A DNA stretch of 64,000 bases from Oceanobacillus senegalensis (GCF_900176885.1 NZ_LT839648.1:1922174-1986173), one strand, 5' to 3'. Shown: positions 18,273 through 27,856, counted from the stretch's first letter. The notes: a model not told the origin generated them from the letters alone. Program-made: numbers and translations.

Positions 18273-19637
18273 TTATCCAATAATGATTTTTTCTTTTGGA
18301 TAATGTACATCTCCACTTTTCTTCTTTCTTTCGAACATTAACAAGAATGTTAAAATCCCTACCCTACCTATAAACATAAGCATCATTAAAATCACCTTGC
18401 TTAACGTGGTCAAATCACCAGTTATTCCTAGCGACAACCCTACTGTTCCGAATGCAGACGTTACCTCAAAAAGCACTTCCATAAATGAAAATGGCTCTAA
18501 CTTAAGGATGACCAATACAGAAAGAAAGATAATAATTCCTGCCATAAATGTGACGGTTACAGCTTTAGCTATATCCCCTTCATATACTTCTCGATTAAAG
18601 ATACGTATGTTTTTTACTCCACGGGCATAGGAAAGGACATAAATGACAACAAGAGCAAATGTTGTTGTACGAATTCCCCCTCCTGCACTACTTGGGGAAG
18701 CCCCAATAAACATTAGGAAGGACATAAATAGATGATTTTCCTCTGTTAGTAAACCAACGTCCATCGTGGAGAGTCCTCCACTTCTCGTAGTAACAGATTG
18801 GAATAAAGAATAAAAAAGTGATTCATGCCAGTTTTTTCCAGCAAAAAAGTAGTTAAAATCAAGCAGGTAAATTCCGAAGGCACCTACTACTACTAAAATA
18901 AAAAAAGTAAATGTTGTAACCTTCGTAAATAAACTAAATCGCTGTGTATTTCTCTCATCGCTTTTCGCAAATATGTATTCTTTGGCTTCGATTAAAACAG
19001 GAAATCCTATTGCACCAAATACGATTAACAAAATATTAATAAATTGTACAAAGTAATCATGATGAAATGGTCTAAGAGAAGATCCTGTAATATCAAATCC
19101 CCCATTAGAGATTGCGCTGATAGTTCCAAATAACCCATGTAAATACGCTTCCTCCGCGGTCGGGTAAAACTGTAAAAAATAAGTCCCTAAAACAAGAAAT
19201 CCAATCAGTTCTATCACTAAAAGGACATAAATAATTTGTTTAACTAGATGAACCATTCCTTGGAAACTGGTTTGGTTTTGATCCGTCATAATTAATCGAC
19301 GTTCTTTTAAACCAATCTTTTTCCCAATCAAAAGCCATATTAGTGTACCAATAGCCATTATTCCAACTGCACCAATTTGAAGTATTACTGCCAAAATAAT
19401 ATATCCTGTTGTACTTAATGTATCTACAATGGAAACCGTACTTAAGCCCGTTACACTGACTGCACTAACAGCTGTGAATAATATATCAATAAAAGCAAAT
19501 TCCACTCCATCCTTATGCGAAATTGGTAATGCAAGAAGGATTGTTGCTAAGGCTACGGCTAACATATAAAAGACAATTAAAATTTGAACCGGAGATAGTT
19601 TGTTTATCCAATTAATTTTTGAATGGTATAATTTCAT
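18273..19637 (-). CDS. Ktr K+ uptake system membrane subunit (KtrB/KtrD type)
   Basis: A 454-residue TrkH/Ktr family channel: four repeated helix-pore-helix units, with selectivity-filter regions such as SAVSVTGLS, SNGGFDITG, TTRSGGLST and SAFGTVGLSLG. It admits K+ (with Na+ coupling) when gated by a cytosolic RCK ring. ktrC at 10729 encodes a suitable ring; in B. subtilis KtrC pairs with KtrD. No ktrA lies beside it, which favours KtrD. AGGAGT precedes ATG by six bases. No c-di-AMP riboswitch is seen in the short upstream gap. Confidence 0.93.
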   Translation of the reverse strand: MKLYHSKINWINKLSPVQILIVFYMLAVALATILLALPISHKDGVEFAFIDILFTAVSAVSVTGLSTVSIVDTLSTTGYIILAVILQIGAVGIMAIGTLIWLLIGKKIGLKERRLIMTDQNQTSFQGMVHLVKQIIYVLLVIELIGFLVLGTYFLQFYPTAEEAYLHGLFGTISAISNGGFDITGSSLRPFHHDYFVQFINILLIVFGAIGFPVLIEAKEYIFAKSDERNTQRFSLFTKVTTFTFFILVVVGAFGIYLLDFNYFFAGKNWHESLFYSLFQSVTTRSGGLSTMDVGLLTEENHLFMSFLMFIGASPSSAGGGIRTTTFALVVIYVLSYARGVKNIRIFNREVYEGDIAKAVTVTFMAGIIIFLSVLVILKLEPFSFMEVLFEVTSAFGTVGLSLGITGDLTTLSKVILMMLMFIGRVGILTFLLMFERKKKSGDVHYPKEKIIIG

Positions 19638-19723
19638 ATTGTACTCCTAAAGTTAAAAAGTCGATATATAGTATATAATTTTACCATAAGTGCTAAAAAT
19701 AGATAATTAGATGATTTATTTGG

Positions 19724-20032
19724 TTATCGAATCATTTCCCCTTTAAATAATACATTAATGTTTTCACCGATATCATTTACACTTATTATATTTGCTCTAA
19801 AAACAACAGGTTCATTCTCTACCCTTGTTATCTTTACTAGAAGAGATATTTCCTTTTCTCCCCACTTTTCAAAAAATACCTTATGCTCCTTTTCTAAATA
19901 TGCTTCTATAGCCCATCGGTTTTGATCCAATTCATCTTCCTGATTTATAATTAGACCATCCAATAAAGGAAAATTTATTTCTTTATCTCCAGCATTCAAT
20001 ACCTTTAATAATTTTAATTTAAATGTTTTCAT
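19724..20032 (-). CDS. YwpF-like protein
   Basis: A 102-residue cytosolic protein of unknown role. The start MKTFKLKLLKVL, the GLIINQEDE segment and the mixed alpha/beta body resemble B. subtilis YwpF. No motifs of catalysis are seen. It stands alone. Family assignment rests on recall of the N-terminal pattern, so moderate. Confidence 0.6.
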   Translation of the reverse strand: MKTFKLKLLKVLNAGDKEINFPLLDGLIINQEDELDQNRWAIEAYLEKEHKVFFEKWGEKEISLLVKITRVENEPVVFRANIISVNDIGENINVLFKGEMIR

Positions 20033-20205
20033 CCTCTATCCCCCTATTTTCTATTATAGTACCTAGAGTCTACAATAAACCTTACATACTTACAATGAAT
20101 CGAATATACAAAATACATTAAACCCTTAAAACACAATAACCTAACATAATTTCTGAAATTAATGTATAATCGAAATAAACCTTAAAATTATAAGGAGCGT
20201 TCCGG

Positions 20206-20925
20206 ATGACAAAGTATTTCTTTATCTTCTCTTTTCTTTTAGTTATTTCCGTTGGTTGTTCAAACAATTCAAATCAGCCGGTCATTCAGAAAGCCGATAA
20301 TAATGCTACCTCTTCCAAAGAACCCACTATCCAAGAGGAAACGATAGAAGATGAATATAAAGAATTTATAGAGTTTCAGGTTGAGAAAGATCATGTAAGA
20401 GTTGATGTTCAAGCAATACCCATTTTAAGTCAATATCTAACAGCAGTTAAACATCGAAAATCAGCTGTAGAAGAGATGAAACTTGAAAAATTACCAATTA
20501 CCGAACAACCTATTTACTTATTAGAATTTTCCTGTAAAAAAGAACTATGTTCCTATCTTTTATTAAGTCAAAATAAGGATAAACGTTCCTATCTTGTAGC
20601 AGATTTGGCTAGATATGAAAACGTAATTCCATCGCCAGATCAAACAAAATTCATAATCGAATTCAGCAGATCTTCAGACAACCTACAGTCTGGTCATCAC
20701 CTTATTGCTTTTGATATAAAAGGATGGTCACCACTATTATTACAAACAAACACAGGTAATTCTGATATTTTAAATTATCATTGGCCGTATAAAGAAGTGG
20801 AATGGCTGGACGAAAGTAGCTTATCCATTAAGGTTTCAGACACGGATAGTCAGCCTACAAAGGAAAACAAAGATATAGAAAATAAGACGATACAACAAAC
20901 GACGATTTTACATGTAAAGGAGTAG
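20206..20925 (+). CDS. Lipoprotein of unknown function
   Basis: A 239-residue exported protein with a lipoprotein signal (lipobox SVGC, Cys18), a Ser/Thr/Glu-rich linker (20-55) and a mostly beta body with a CKKELC pair that could form a disulfide. No family recognised. AAGGAGCG is well placed. Eight bases separate it from the nitroreductase gene, so the two are likely co-transcribed. Confidence 0.75.
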   Translation: MTKYFFIFSFLLVISVGCSNNSNQPVIQKADNNATSSKEPTIQEETIEDEYKEFIEFQVEKDHVRVDVQAIPILSQYLTAVKHRKSAVEEMKLEKLPITEQPIYLLEFSCKKELCSYLLLSQNKDKRSYLVADLARYENVIPSPDQTKFIIEFSRSSDNLQSGHHLIAFDIKGWSPLLLQTNTGNSDILNYHWPYKEVEWLDESSLSIKVSDTDSQPTKENKDIENKTIQQTTILHVKE

Positions 20926-20933
20926 ATTAAATC

Positions 20934-21680
20934 ATGAATCAAACAATAGAAACAATTTTAAACCACCGGTCTATCCGAAAATTTAAAGATAAAAGATTGA
21001 CAGATGAACAAATACATACGCTAGTAAAAGCAGCACAACAAGCTCCAACTTCTAGTTATGTTATGGCATACACCATTATTGGAGTAAATGAAATCAGAAT
21101 AAAGGAACAATTAAAGGAAATATCAGGACATCCTCATGTAACAAATAACGGACATTTATTTATTTTTTGTGGAGACCTTCATCGTGTACGTATTATTGCA
21201 TCTGAAGAAGAAAAACAACAAATGAATGATAGTATTGAAAGCACTGAACAATTCATAGTCGCAACGATTGACGCAGCATTAGCAGCCCAAAACTTAACGA
21301 TTGCCGCTGAATCAATGGGATTAGGAACCTGCTATCTTGGTAGTATTAGGAATAATATATATAAGGTGAGCGAAATTCTAGAGCTTCCGGACCATGTCAT
21401 TCCATACTTTGGATTAGCTGTTGGATATCCTGATCAACAACCAAACATTAAACCCCGTTTACCATTTGATGTAATCTATCATAAAAATAAATACGCTAAT
21501 GATGATAAACAATTACCATTACTGTCGAAATTTGATGAAGAGCTAAAAGAATATTATCAAAGTCGTTCTAGTAATAAACGAATAGATACATGGAAAGAAC
21601 AAATGATGAGAAAATACACGACATCTCTTCGTATGGACGTTACTCCTTTCGTCCATAGTAAAAATATAAATAAAAGATAA
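20934..21680 (+). CDS. NADPH-dependent FMN nitroreductase (NfrA/NfsA-like)
   Basis: A 248-residue FMN oxidoreductase. The start ETILNHRSIRKFKDKRL is the FMN-phosphate site of oxygen-insensitive nitroreductases; AAQQAPTS, AALAAQNLTIAAESMGLGTCYLG and the C-terminal basic NADPH-binding tail match NfrA1/NfrA2 of B. subtilis and NfsA of E. coli. It reduces nitro-compounds, quinones or chromate with NADPH. Probably in an operon with the preceding lipoprotein. Confidence 0.9.
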   Translation: MNQTIETILNHRSIRKFKDKRLTDEQIHTLVKAAQQAPTSSYVMAYTIIGVNEIRIKEQLKEISGHPHVTNNGHLFIFCGDLHRVRIIASEEEKQQMNDSIESTEQFIVATIDAALAAQNLTIAAESMGLGTCYLGSIRNNIYKVSEILELPDHVIPYFGLAVGYPDQQPNIKPRLPFDVIYHKNKYANDDKQLPLLSKFDEELKEYYQSRSSNKRIDTWKEQMMRKYTTSLRMDVTPFVHSKNINKR

Positions 21681-21692
21681 AGTGTATCTGAA

Positions 21693-21879
21693 ACATAGGA
21701 ACAAGGCTAAAGCCACAACGCCCATTGCAACACTTCCTCTAGACCTATGTCCTGTAGGGCCCGAACGAATCGGGCTTCTAAGGGAAGTTTATACCTCAAG
21801 GGTATGAAAAAGGCCCTCCCTCACCTAAAATGATGAATGTTTCCTTCATTTTTAAGGTGGGGGTATAACCCGCGATAAA
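21693..21879. repeat. Interspersed repeat, copy B, with preceding stem
   Basis: 21763-21879 shares its ends (gaacgaatcggg, gcgataaa) and an aaggtggg core with 11917-12019. It is preceded by a separate inverted pair, acatagg (21693-21699) with cctatgt (21744-21750). No frame. It fills the gap between the nitroreductase and the exported protein at 21908. Confidence 0.5.
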
Positions 21880-21907
21880 AAAATCAGAGTACGACACTCT
21901 GATTCCT

Positions 21908-22354
21908 TTAATTAAACATTAAATTTTCAACATGCTGGATATCAACAATCTCACCATTTGCAATAAATCTCGCTTTTATATATAAATTACACTCCCCTCT
22001 CTGTTTTCTTGGAAGTGATATCGTATCTTGATAGTAAATATTTCCACGATGAAGCTCTCTAGTGACTAAACTACCAGTAAAGTCATGATTTTGGTTATCT
22101 AAGGATACAGAAATTAATGGGGTTTGGTGTTTTATTTCAATTGGGTTTCTCCCAACATATTGAAGGGATTGATGTACATATATTCCACGTGGTGCCTGCT
22201 CTACTTTCATATGTAATATAAAGTCTTCAAACTTCTTATCAATTGCTTTTTCTTCCTCTAAAGTTACGCCTTTTCCATAAGTCGAATGAAAAATAAAATA
22301 ACCAGTGATACCCACACCTAAAATAACAAAAGCGAAAAATAATTGTCTTTTCAT
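21908..22354 (-). CDS. Exported or membrane-anchored protein, unknown
   Basis: A 148-residue protein with an N-terminal membrane segment (5-22) and a beta-rich outer part containing QAPRGIYVH and an immunoglobulin-like pattern. No family recognised. Start ATG 22354 has a GGGAGG-like site. It is divergent from the spoVA operon. The 190-base gap between them holds no clear sigma-G promoter; the closest -10-like element is AATACTA at 22457-22463, whose -35 is poor. Confidence 0.65.
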   Translation of the reverse strand: MKRQLFFAFVILGVGITGYFIFHSTYGKGVTLEEEKAIDKKFEDFILHMKVEQAPRGIYVHQSLQYVGRNPIEIKHQTPLISVSLDNQNHDFTGSLVTRELHRGNIYYQDTISLPRKQRGECNLYIKARFIANGEIVDIQHVENLMFN

Positions 22355-22544
22355 TCTAAATTCCTCCCGATAATTCCCCTACTATTAAGACGAAATAGAC
22401 CCTTGAAATGTTTCAACTATTTCTTCCCTTATTTAACATTTAGATTCTAAGTAATTAATACTAAGGAAAATTATAGAAAGTATATTTCTTCTTCCATCAT
22501 CAAAAACTTATATAGAAAGTATTTAATTGAAGGAGGAGTTCAGT

Positions 22545-22748
22545 TTGACTGTTGCTACACAAGTGAAACAAACCATCGCTGGTCTGAAAAGTGCTCAAGC
22601 GAGCTTTGAACAATTCGCTCTAGAAACTGAAAACAAACAAGCAAAACAGATGTACCAAAATGCCGCACAACAAGCTCAAGCAATTGTTGATAGTGTTGAA
22701 CCAAGAATGCAACAAATAGAACAAGAAGAACCTCAATATAAACAGTAA
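22545..22748 (+). CDS. DUF1657 protein, first gene of the spoVA2mob-type operon
   Basis: A 67-residue helical protein of family DUF1657, starting after TTG with TVATQVKQTIAGLKSAQ. Such proteins occur only in spore formers next to SpoVA genes and take part, by unknown means, in spore inner-membrane heat resistance. The TTG start is set by AAGGAGG eight bases upstream; the longer frame from 22527 would start inside the ribosome site. It is followed by a perfect hairpin without a T tract (22789-22810). Confidence 0.85.
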   Translation: MTVATQVKQTIAGLKSAQASFEQFALETENKQAKQMYQNAAQQAQAIVDSVEPRMQQIEQEEPQYKQ

Positions 22749-22788
22749 ATTTTTTCAACTGAAAAAGTTTCATTCCTAACAAATTGGA

Positions 22789-22810
22789 GGAGGTTGGAAA
22801 TCCAACCTCC
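22789..22810 (+). other. Hairpin without T tract inside the spoVA operon
   Basis: ggaggttgga, aa, tccaacctcc: a perfect ten-base-pair stem between the first DUF1657 gene and the lipoprotein gene. Lacking T residues it is more likely an mRNA-stability or processing element than a terminator. Confidence 0.45.
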
Positions 22811-22912
22811 CATAGTGAATAATGCGACAGTCGTCAAGAAGCAAAATTTTAATGCTTCAACTTTAACCAGATAAACTTATACTTTCTTATGAGTAAGAAG
22901 GAAATGAGGGAA

Positions 22913-23374
22913 ATGATGGGGAATAATAAAATTCTTTTCACGATTTTTATTTGTCTGTTTCTTATTGGATGTGGAAATGGAACTGCTACTGAGCAACCGA
23001 ATGATTCAACCATCGAAGTTAAAAATATATCTGCAAATAAATTAATTGACCAAGAGCCTTCGAATGAAGTGAAAAAAATTTTAAAAAAACATGATGAAAT
23101 CTTGGGTATTAAAGCAGCAAATACATCAAAAAATATAATCGTTGCAGTAAAGGTTAAACATAACAAACGCTTTCAACTAAAAAAAATTAAAAAGGATTTA
23201 ACAAAAGAACTTAAGAAGAACTTAAAAAATTTCCATATTGAGTTAACGACTGATAAAAAAATCTATTTAGAACTAGATAAACTGGAGGATAGGATTCAAA
23301 CTAAATCCATAAAACCAACAAAATTAGGAAAGGAAATTGATCGAATTACAAAATTATCAAAAGATAATGCATAG
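22913..23374 (+). CDS. YhcN/YlaJ-family spore lipoprotein
   Basis: A 153-residue lipoprotein with lipobox LIGC and a Lys-rich alpha/beta domain containing the AANTSKNIIVAVKVKH pattern of the YhcN/YlaJ family. These proteins sit in the spore inner membrane. ATG 22913 is chosen because AAGGAAATGAGGG precedes it; the in-frame ATG at 22889 has no ribosome site. It occupies the second place of the operon, as in spoVA2mob of heat-resistant B. subtilis strains. Confidence 0.82.
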   Translation: MMGNNKILFTIFICLFLIGCGNGTATEQPNDSTIEVKNISANKLIDQEPSNEVKKILKKHDEILGIKAANTSKNIIVAVKVKHNKRFQLKKIKKDLTKELKKNLKNFHIELTTDKKIYLELDKLEDRIQTKSIKPTKLGKEIDRITKLSKDNA

Positions 23375-23434
23375 AACTTTAATCAAATCTTTTATTAATT
23401 ATTATTTTAAATTAATAAGAAAGAGTGAGCCAGC

Positions 23435-23914
23435 ATGTCAGATGAAAAAAAGAAAAATTTGCCACCTCAAGCACAAGAATATCAAAGCTTTCAACAGCAA
23501 CGAGAGGTTAAGCGACCGGTATTAAAAAATTGCCTAAAAGCTTTTCTTATTGGTGGTTCCATTTGTTTAATAGGACAGGCAATAACCACCTTCTATATAT
23601 ACTTTTTCAATTTTACAGAACAAACTGCAGGAAACCCTACTGTTGCTACTTTAATATTTTTTACTATGATTTTAACAGGTTTGGGAGTATACGATCACCT
23701 TGGGCAATTTGCAGGTGCAGGTACTGCTGTTCCTGTTACAGGATTTGGAAATGCTGTCATTTCTTCTGCAATCGAACACAAGACAGAAGGCTATATTCTT
23801 GGTGTTGGGGGCAGTATGTTTAAAGTAGCAGGACCGGTTATTGTTTATGGGGTCTTTTCTGCATTTGTTGTTGCATTAATAAAAACCATTCTGATTCAAT
23901 GGGGTGGATTATAA
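23435..23914 (+). CDS. spoVAC: Stage V sporulation protein AC
   Basis: A 159-residue inner-membrane protein with about four membrane segments after a 40-residue polar start. The GLGVYDHLGQFAGAGTAVPVTGFGNAV segment is the family signature. SpoVAC forms part of the dipicolinic-acid channel and is mechanosensitive in B. subtilis. Its stop overlaps the spoVAD start (TAATG), indicating translational coupling. Confidence 0.95.
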   Translation: MSDEKKKNLPPQAQEYQSFQQQREVKRPVLKNCLKAFLIGGSICLIGQAITTFYIYFFNFTEQTAGNPTVATLIFFTMILTGLGVYDHLGQFAGAGTAVPVTGFGNAVISSAIEHKTEGYILGVGGSMFKVAGPVIVYGVFSAFVVALIKTILIQWGGL

Positions 23915-24927
23915 TGTTACAGGGACATCAAACATGGGTTTTTGACAAAAAGCCAGTAATTCTTTCTACCGGAACTGTAGGTGGTCCATTTGAAGCAAAT
24001 GGTAATATACCCAGGGATTTTGACATTCTTCATGATGATATGTGGCTTAAACAAGAATCATTTGAAAAAGCGCAACAAATAATGATGGAGGAAGCGTGCC
24101 AGGTTGCTGTTAAGAAAAGTCCTATTCAAAAGGAGCAAGTTGATTTTTTCATTAGTGGGGATTTAATCAATCAGATCACCCCAACCACATACGCAGCTAG
24201 AACCTTGGGGCTCCCCTATTTTGGGTTATTTAATGCCTGTGCAACATCTATGGAGAGCCTCGCATTATCTGCGGCTATTATTAATGGGAATGGCGCAAAT
24301 TATATCTTAAGCGGGGCATCCAGTCATAATGCAGCAACTGAAAAGCAATTTCGTTACCCAACTGAATACGGGGGACAAAAACCACCAACTGCTCAATGGA
24401 CAGTAACTGGTGCTGGCTGTGCATTGGTTGCCAAAGAAGGGGAAGGTCCAATGATAACATCAGCAACGATCGGAAAAGTTGTCGATATGGGAATGACAGA
24501 CCCATTTAATATGGGTGGAGCAATGGCACCAGCAGCTGTTGATACCATAGAAGCACATTTAAAAGAAAGAAATATTGATCATTCATACTATGATTTGATT
24601 ATCACCGGTGACCTTGCCCATGTCGGTAGAGAAGTTTCCCTTGACCTTCTTCATAAACGTGGCATTAATATTCCTCCAGATAAATATTTGGATTGTGGTC
24701 TAACTATCTATCGGAAAGAACAGCCAGTATTAGCTGGAGCAAGTGGGGCTGCCTGCTCAGCAGTGGTAACATATGGACATTTTCTAAACTTAATGAAACA
24801 TGGGAAGATTAAACGAATCCTTATTGCTGCAACAGGGTCCCTGCAATCACCGCTTAGTGTCAATCAAGGCGATTCCATTCCAGGTATTGCACATGCAGTA
24901 TCGATAGAATCAGGAAGTGATAATTGA
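23914..24927 (+). CDS. spoVAD: Stage V sporulation protein AD
   Basis: A 337-residue protein with a thiolase-like fold that binds Ca-dipicolinate on the spore inner membrane. The start [27 protein letters not shown] and the [10 protein letters not shown] segment match SpoVAD. ATG 23914 lies in the coupled TAATG; the earlier in-frame ATG 23899 is inside spoVAC with no site. Stop overlaps spoVAEb (TGATG). Confidence 0.96.
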   Translation: MLQGHQTWVFDKKPVILSTGTVGGPFEANGNIPRDFDILHDDMWLKQESFEKAQQIMMEEACQVAVKKSPIQKEQVDFFISGDLINQITPTTYAARTLGLPYFGLFNACATSMESLALSAAIINGNGANYILSGASSHNAATEKQFRYPTEYGGQKPPTAQWTVTGAGCALVAKEGEGPMITSATIGKVVDMGMTDPFNMGGAMAPAAVDTIEAHLKERNIDHSYYDLIITGDLAHVGREVSLDLLHKRGINIPPDKYLDCGLTIYRKEQPVLAGASGAACSAVVTYGHFLNLMKHGKIKRILIAATGSLQSPLSVNQGDSIPGIAHAVSIESGSDN

Positions 24928-25277
24928 TGATTTTTTTCTGGGCATTTGTTGTAGGTGGGATAATATGTGTTATCGGTCAAATTATGTTTGATGTTTTCAA
25001 GCTAAGTCCTGCCCACACTCTAACAACCTTGGTTATTTTAGGTGCCATTTTAGATGGATTTGGCCTATATGAACCTTTAATCGACTTTGCTGGTGCAGGA
25101 GCGACTGTCCCCATAACTAGCTTTGGCAATAATTTAGTTCATGGTGCTATGCAGGAAGCGGAGCAGCATGGGATTATTGGTGTTGTAACAGGTATGTTCG
25201 AAGTAACCAGTTCAGGTATTTCTGCTGCTATCGTATTTGGTGTTATTGGAGCCCTTCTCTTCAAGCCAAAAGGTTAA
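24927..25277 (+). CDS. spoVAE: Stage V sporulation protein AE (SpoVAEb)
   Basis: A 116-residue membrane protein with about four helices and the [14 protein letters not shown] motif shared with SpoVAC. Part of the DPA channel. Translation is coupled to spoVAD through TGATG. The operon holds only AC, AD and AEb, not AA, AB, AEa or AF, which is the composition of spoVA2mob and not of the standard spoVA operon. Confidence 0.93.
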   Translation: MIFFWAFVVGGIICVIGQIMFDVFKLSPAHTLTTLVILGAILDGFGLYEPLIDFAGAGATVPITSFGNNLVHGAMQEAEQHGIIGVVTGMFEVTSSGISAAIVFGVIGALLFKPKG

Positions 25278-25303
25278 TTTCTAAATCAAAGGAGAATCGA
25301 AAT

Positions 25304-25504
25304 ATGACGGTCGGATCTCAAGTAAAAGGCTGTTATGCTTCAATAAAAAATATTGAAGCAAGCCTTGAAACCTTAGGTAACAAGGCTCAGCATGTGAAAG
25401 CTCAAGAGGCTTTTAAGGAAGTCCAACAAATCATTGCGGACATAAAAGATGATTTAGGGAAACAAGTCATCTTCCTATCCCGAGAGGAGTCTCAATATAA
25501 ATAA
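25304..25504 (+). CDS. DUF1657 protein, second copy
   Basis: A 66-residue helical protein (after ATG, TVGSQVKGCYASIKNIE) weakly similar to the first DUF1657 protein and likewise ending in QYK. AAAGGAG lies nine bases upstream. It sits between spoVAE and 2duf, as in spoVA2mob operons. No enzymatic residues seen. Confidence 0.85.
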   Translation: MTVGSQVKGCYASIKNIEASLETLGNKAQHVKAQEAFKEVQQIIADIKDDLGKQVIFLSREESQYK

Positions 25505-25519
25505 ATTCAAGGAAAGGAT

Positions 25520-26386
25520 ATGGATCCTATGCCAGATTGGGTTATAGTGATCATTAAATCACTTGTGCTCATAGTTGTCCTATTTACATTCACCAAAATA
25601 CTTGGTGCAAAACAACTATCTCAAATGAATGTTTTTGAATACATTACCGGAGTTGTATTAGGGGGAATTGTAGCCATCCATACCTTTGACCCTCAAGCAA
25701 ATATTTTTCACGGAATTCTAGCTTTGTTTATTTGGTTTATTATTCCATTTATGATTGAAAAAATTAACTTAAAAAGCAAAGTGTTCCGTGATTTTACGGA
25801 GGGTAAAAGTACCGTTTTTATTCAAGACGGGAAAGTGATGGAAGATAACCTTAAAAAAGAAGGCTATTCTACGGATGATTTACTTGAAAAATTACGTGAA
25901 AAAGATGTTTTCTTAGCATCTGATGTTGAATTTGCCTTACTTGAACCAAATGGTACTCTAACAGTATTACCAAAAAGAGAAAATCGTCCATTAACAGCAA
26001 AAGATTTAGGAATCACATTAGCGCCACAAAAAGAACCACAAACAGTCATAATGGATGGCAAGGTCATTCATGAATCATTATCAAACCTAAACTTAAATAT
26101 AAATTGGCTTGAAACGGAATTAGAAAAACTAAATGTTAGCATAGAAAATGTGTTTCTAGGTCAGGCTGATACAGATGGACAGCTATATGTCGATTTATTT
26201 GATGATAGTATTACTGTTCCTTCTCCTACCGAAAAACCACTACTATTAGCAACCATGAAAAAATGCCAGGCAGATCTAGAGTTATTTGCACTGTCGACAG
26301 AAAATCAGCAATCCAAAGCTATATATGAAAGAAACAGTAAAAAACTAGAAACCGCTATAAACAAAATTGAAGCATATTTATCTTAG
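25520..26386 (+). CDS. 2duf: 2Duf: DUF421 membrane protein with C-terminal DUF1657
   Basis: A 288-residue protein. Residues 1-85 hold three membrane helices, 85-215 the cytosolic DUF421 (YetF-like) domain (FIQDGKVMEDNLKKEGYS and a repeat TVIMDGKVIHESL), and 235-288 a DUF1657 domain (ATMKKCQADLELFALSTENQQ). Work on B. subtilis spores showed that 2Duf of the spoVA2mob operon raises wet-heat resistance and lowers inner-membrane permeability. Last gene of the operon, followed by a GC-rich hairpin (26386-26418). Confidence 0.88.
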   Translation: MDPMPDWVIVIIKSLVLIVVLFTFTKILGAKQLSQMNVFEYITGVVLGGIVAIHTFDPQANIFHGILALFIWFIIPFMIEKINLKSKVFRDFTEGKSTVFIQDGKVMEDNLKKEGYSTDDLLEKLREKDVFLASDVEFALLEPNGTLTVLPKRENRPLTAKDLGITLAPQKEPQTVIMDGKVIHESLSNLNLNINWLETELEKLNVSIENVFLGQADTDGQLYVDLFDDSITVPSPTEKPLLLATMKKCQADLELFALSTENQQSKAIYERNSKKLETAINKIEAYLS

Positions 26387-26418
26387 AGGGCAGTCCCGTA
26401 CCTATATGGACCGCCCCT
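26386..26418 (+). terminator. Hairpin at the end of the spoVA2mob-type operon
   Basis: aggg.c.gtcc pairs with ggac..gcccct across an 11-base loop. The tail is not T-rich, so termination is uncertain. Confidence 0.4.
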
Positions 26419-26574
26419 ATTCCAATATATTAATCTTTCCACCACAACGTAGGATAAAATTCTAGAGATAAATTCTCTTAATGATTCCATCCCCTTAGTA
26501 TTTTTTCTTTCCCTAATTTCTTTTTTTAATGTAATATAGTGTCATTACATACTTAGGTAGAGGAATGACGCAGT

Positions 26575-27808
26575 ATGAAAGAAAAACTGAAAGCATACCG
26601 GTTTCCGATTCTTCTTCTTTTCTCAATCATTATAGGAGCAATCATTGGGATTATCTTCGGACAGGATGCAACGTTAATCAAACCCCTAGGAGATATTTTC
26701 ATAAATCTGCTATTTATGATTGTCGTTCCACTTGTCTTTTTCACCATATCTTCAGCGATTTCTAATATGGATAGTATGAAGAGGTTGGGTAAAATTATGG
26801 GTTCTATGATTACTATTTTTGTTGTGACCGGTATTATTGCATCCATCATTATGCTAATTACAACCGTTATATTTGACCCGGGCTCAGGTACAAATATAAG
26901 TTTAGAACAACCGGAAAAATATGGAAGAGGTTTCTGTGGGAGAACAATTAGTCAGTACGTTAACAGTCCCTGACTTCTTAAATATACTCTCAAGAGAAAA
27001 TATGTTGGCTTTAATTATTTTTTCGATTCTTGTAGGAGTCGCAACAGGACTAACAGGAGAACAAGGTAAACCATTTAGTCGATTCTTAAACAGTGCTTCT
27101 GAAGTATTTATGAAGCTCATTCAACTTATCATGTATTACGCACCTATTGGATTAGCTGCCTATTTTGCAGCATTAATTGGACAATTCGGTGCAGACATAA
27201 TTGGAGATTATGCCAAAGCAATCATTATCTATTATCCTGTTTCCGTACTATACTTCTTTATCAGCTTTACATTATATGCATTTATAGCTGGAGGAAAAAC
27301 AGGAGTTATACGTTTTTGGAAAAACATCCTTGCACCAGCTGTTACATCATTGGGAACGGGTAGTAGTGTCGCATCTATTCCCGTTAATCTTGAAGCCTCA
27401 CGGAAAATCGGTATACCAAAAGACATTAGGGAAACCGTCATACCATTAGGAGCACAGATTCATATGGATGGTTCCTGTTTATCTGCGATGCTTAAAATTG
27501 CATTTGTCTTTGGTGTCTTTAATATGGACTTCTCTGGAATTAATACATTCCTTACTGCTATCGGTATTTGTTTACTTTCCGGTATTGTTATGAGTGGAAT
27601 TCCCGGTGGTGGCTTTATTGGTGAAATGATGATTATAACACTATACGGTTTACCAATCGAAGCTCTTCCAATTATTTCAGCCATTGGCGTGGTTGTTGAT
27701 GCACCTGCAACAATGGTAAATTCAACAGGTGATACCGTATCAAGTATGCTTGTTGCAAGACAATTAGAAGGTAAAGACTGGATGAAAAATACAGAAGCTC
27801 ATGCATAA
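26575..27808 (+). pseudogene. Na+/dicarboxylate-glutamate symporter (DAACS), frameshifted
   Basis: Together the two frames encode a normal-length (about 410 residues) sodium:dicarboxylate symporter: helices from residue 8, the SLGTGSSVASIPV serine-rich hairpin, HMDGSCLSAMLKI, SGIPGGGFIGEMM and DAPATMVNSTGD substrate motif. The first frame ends at 26973, the second opens at 26921. Adding one A to the five-A tract at 26916-26920 gives PEKNMEEVSVG and restores one frame. Sequencing error or a recent inactivation; nothing else is damaged. Its likely substrates are glutamate, aspartate or C4 acids. Confidence 0.85.
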
Positions 27809-27817
27809 ATAATGTTA

Positions 27818-27856
27818 AAAAGTAGAGGTTGTCTAATTGCCATCCTCTACTTTTAT
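27818..27856 (+). terminator. Terminator of the DAACS gene
   Basis: aaaagtagagg (27818-27828) pairs with cctctactttt (27844-27854) across 15 bases. Confidence 0.75.

Noticed and set aside
22355-22544. Sigma-G promoter for the spoVA operon
   Set aside because: Only a weak -10-like AATACTA was found and no matching -35; not strong enough to list.
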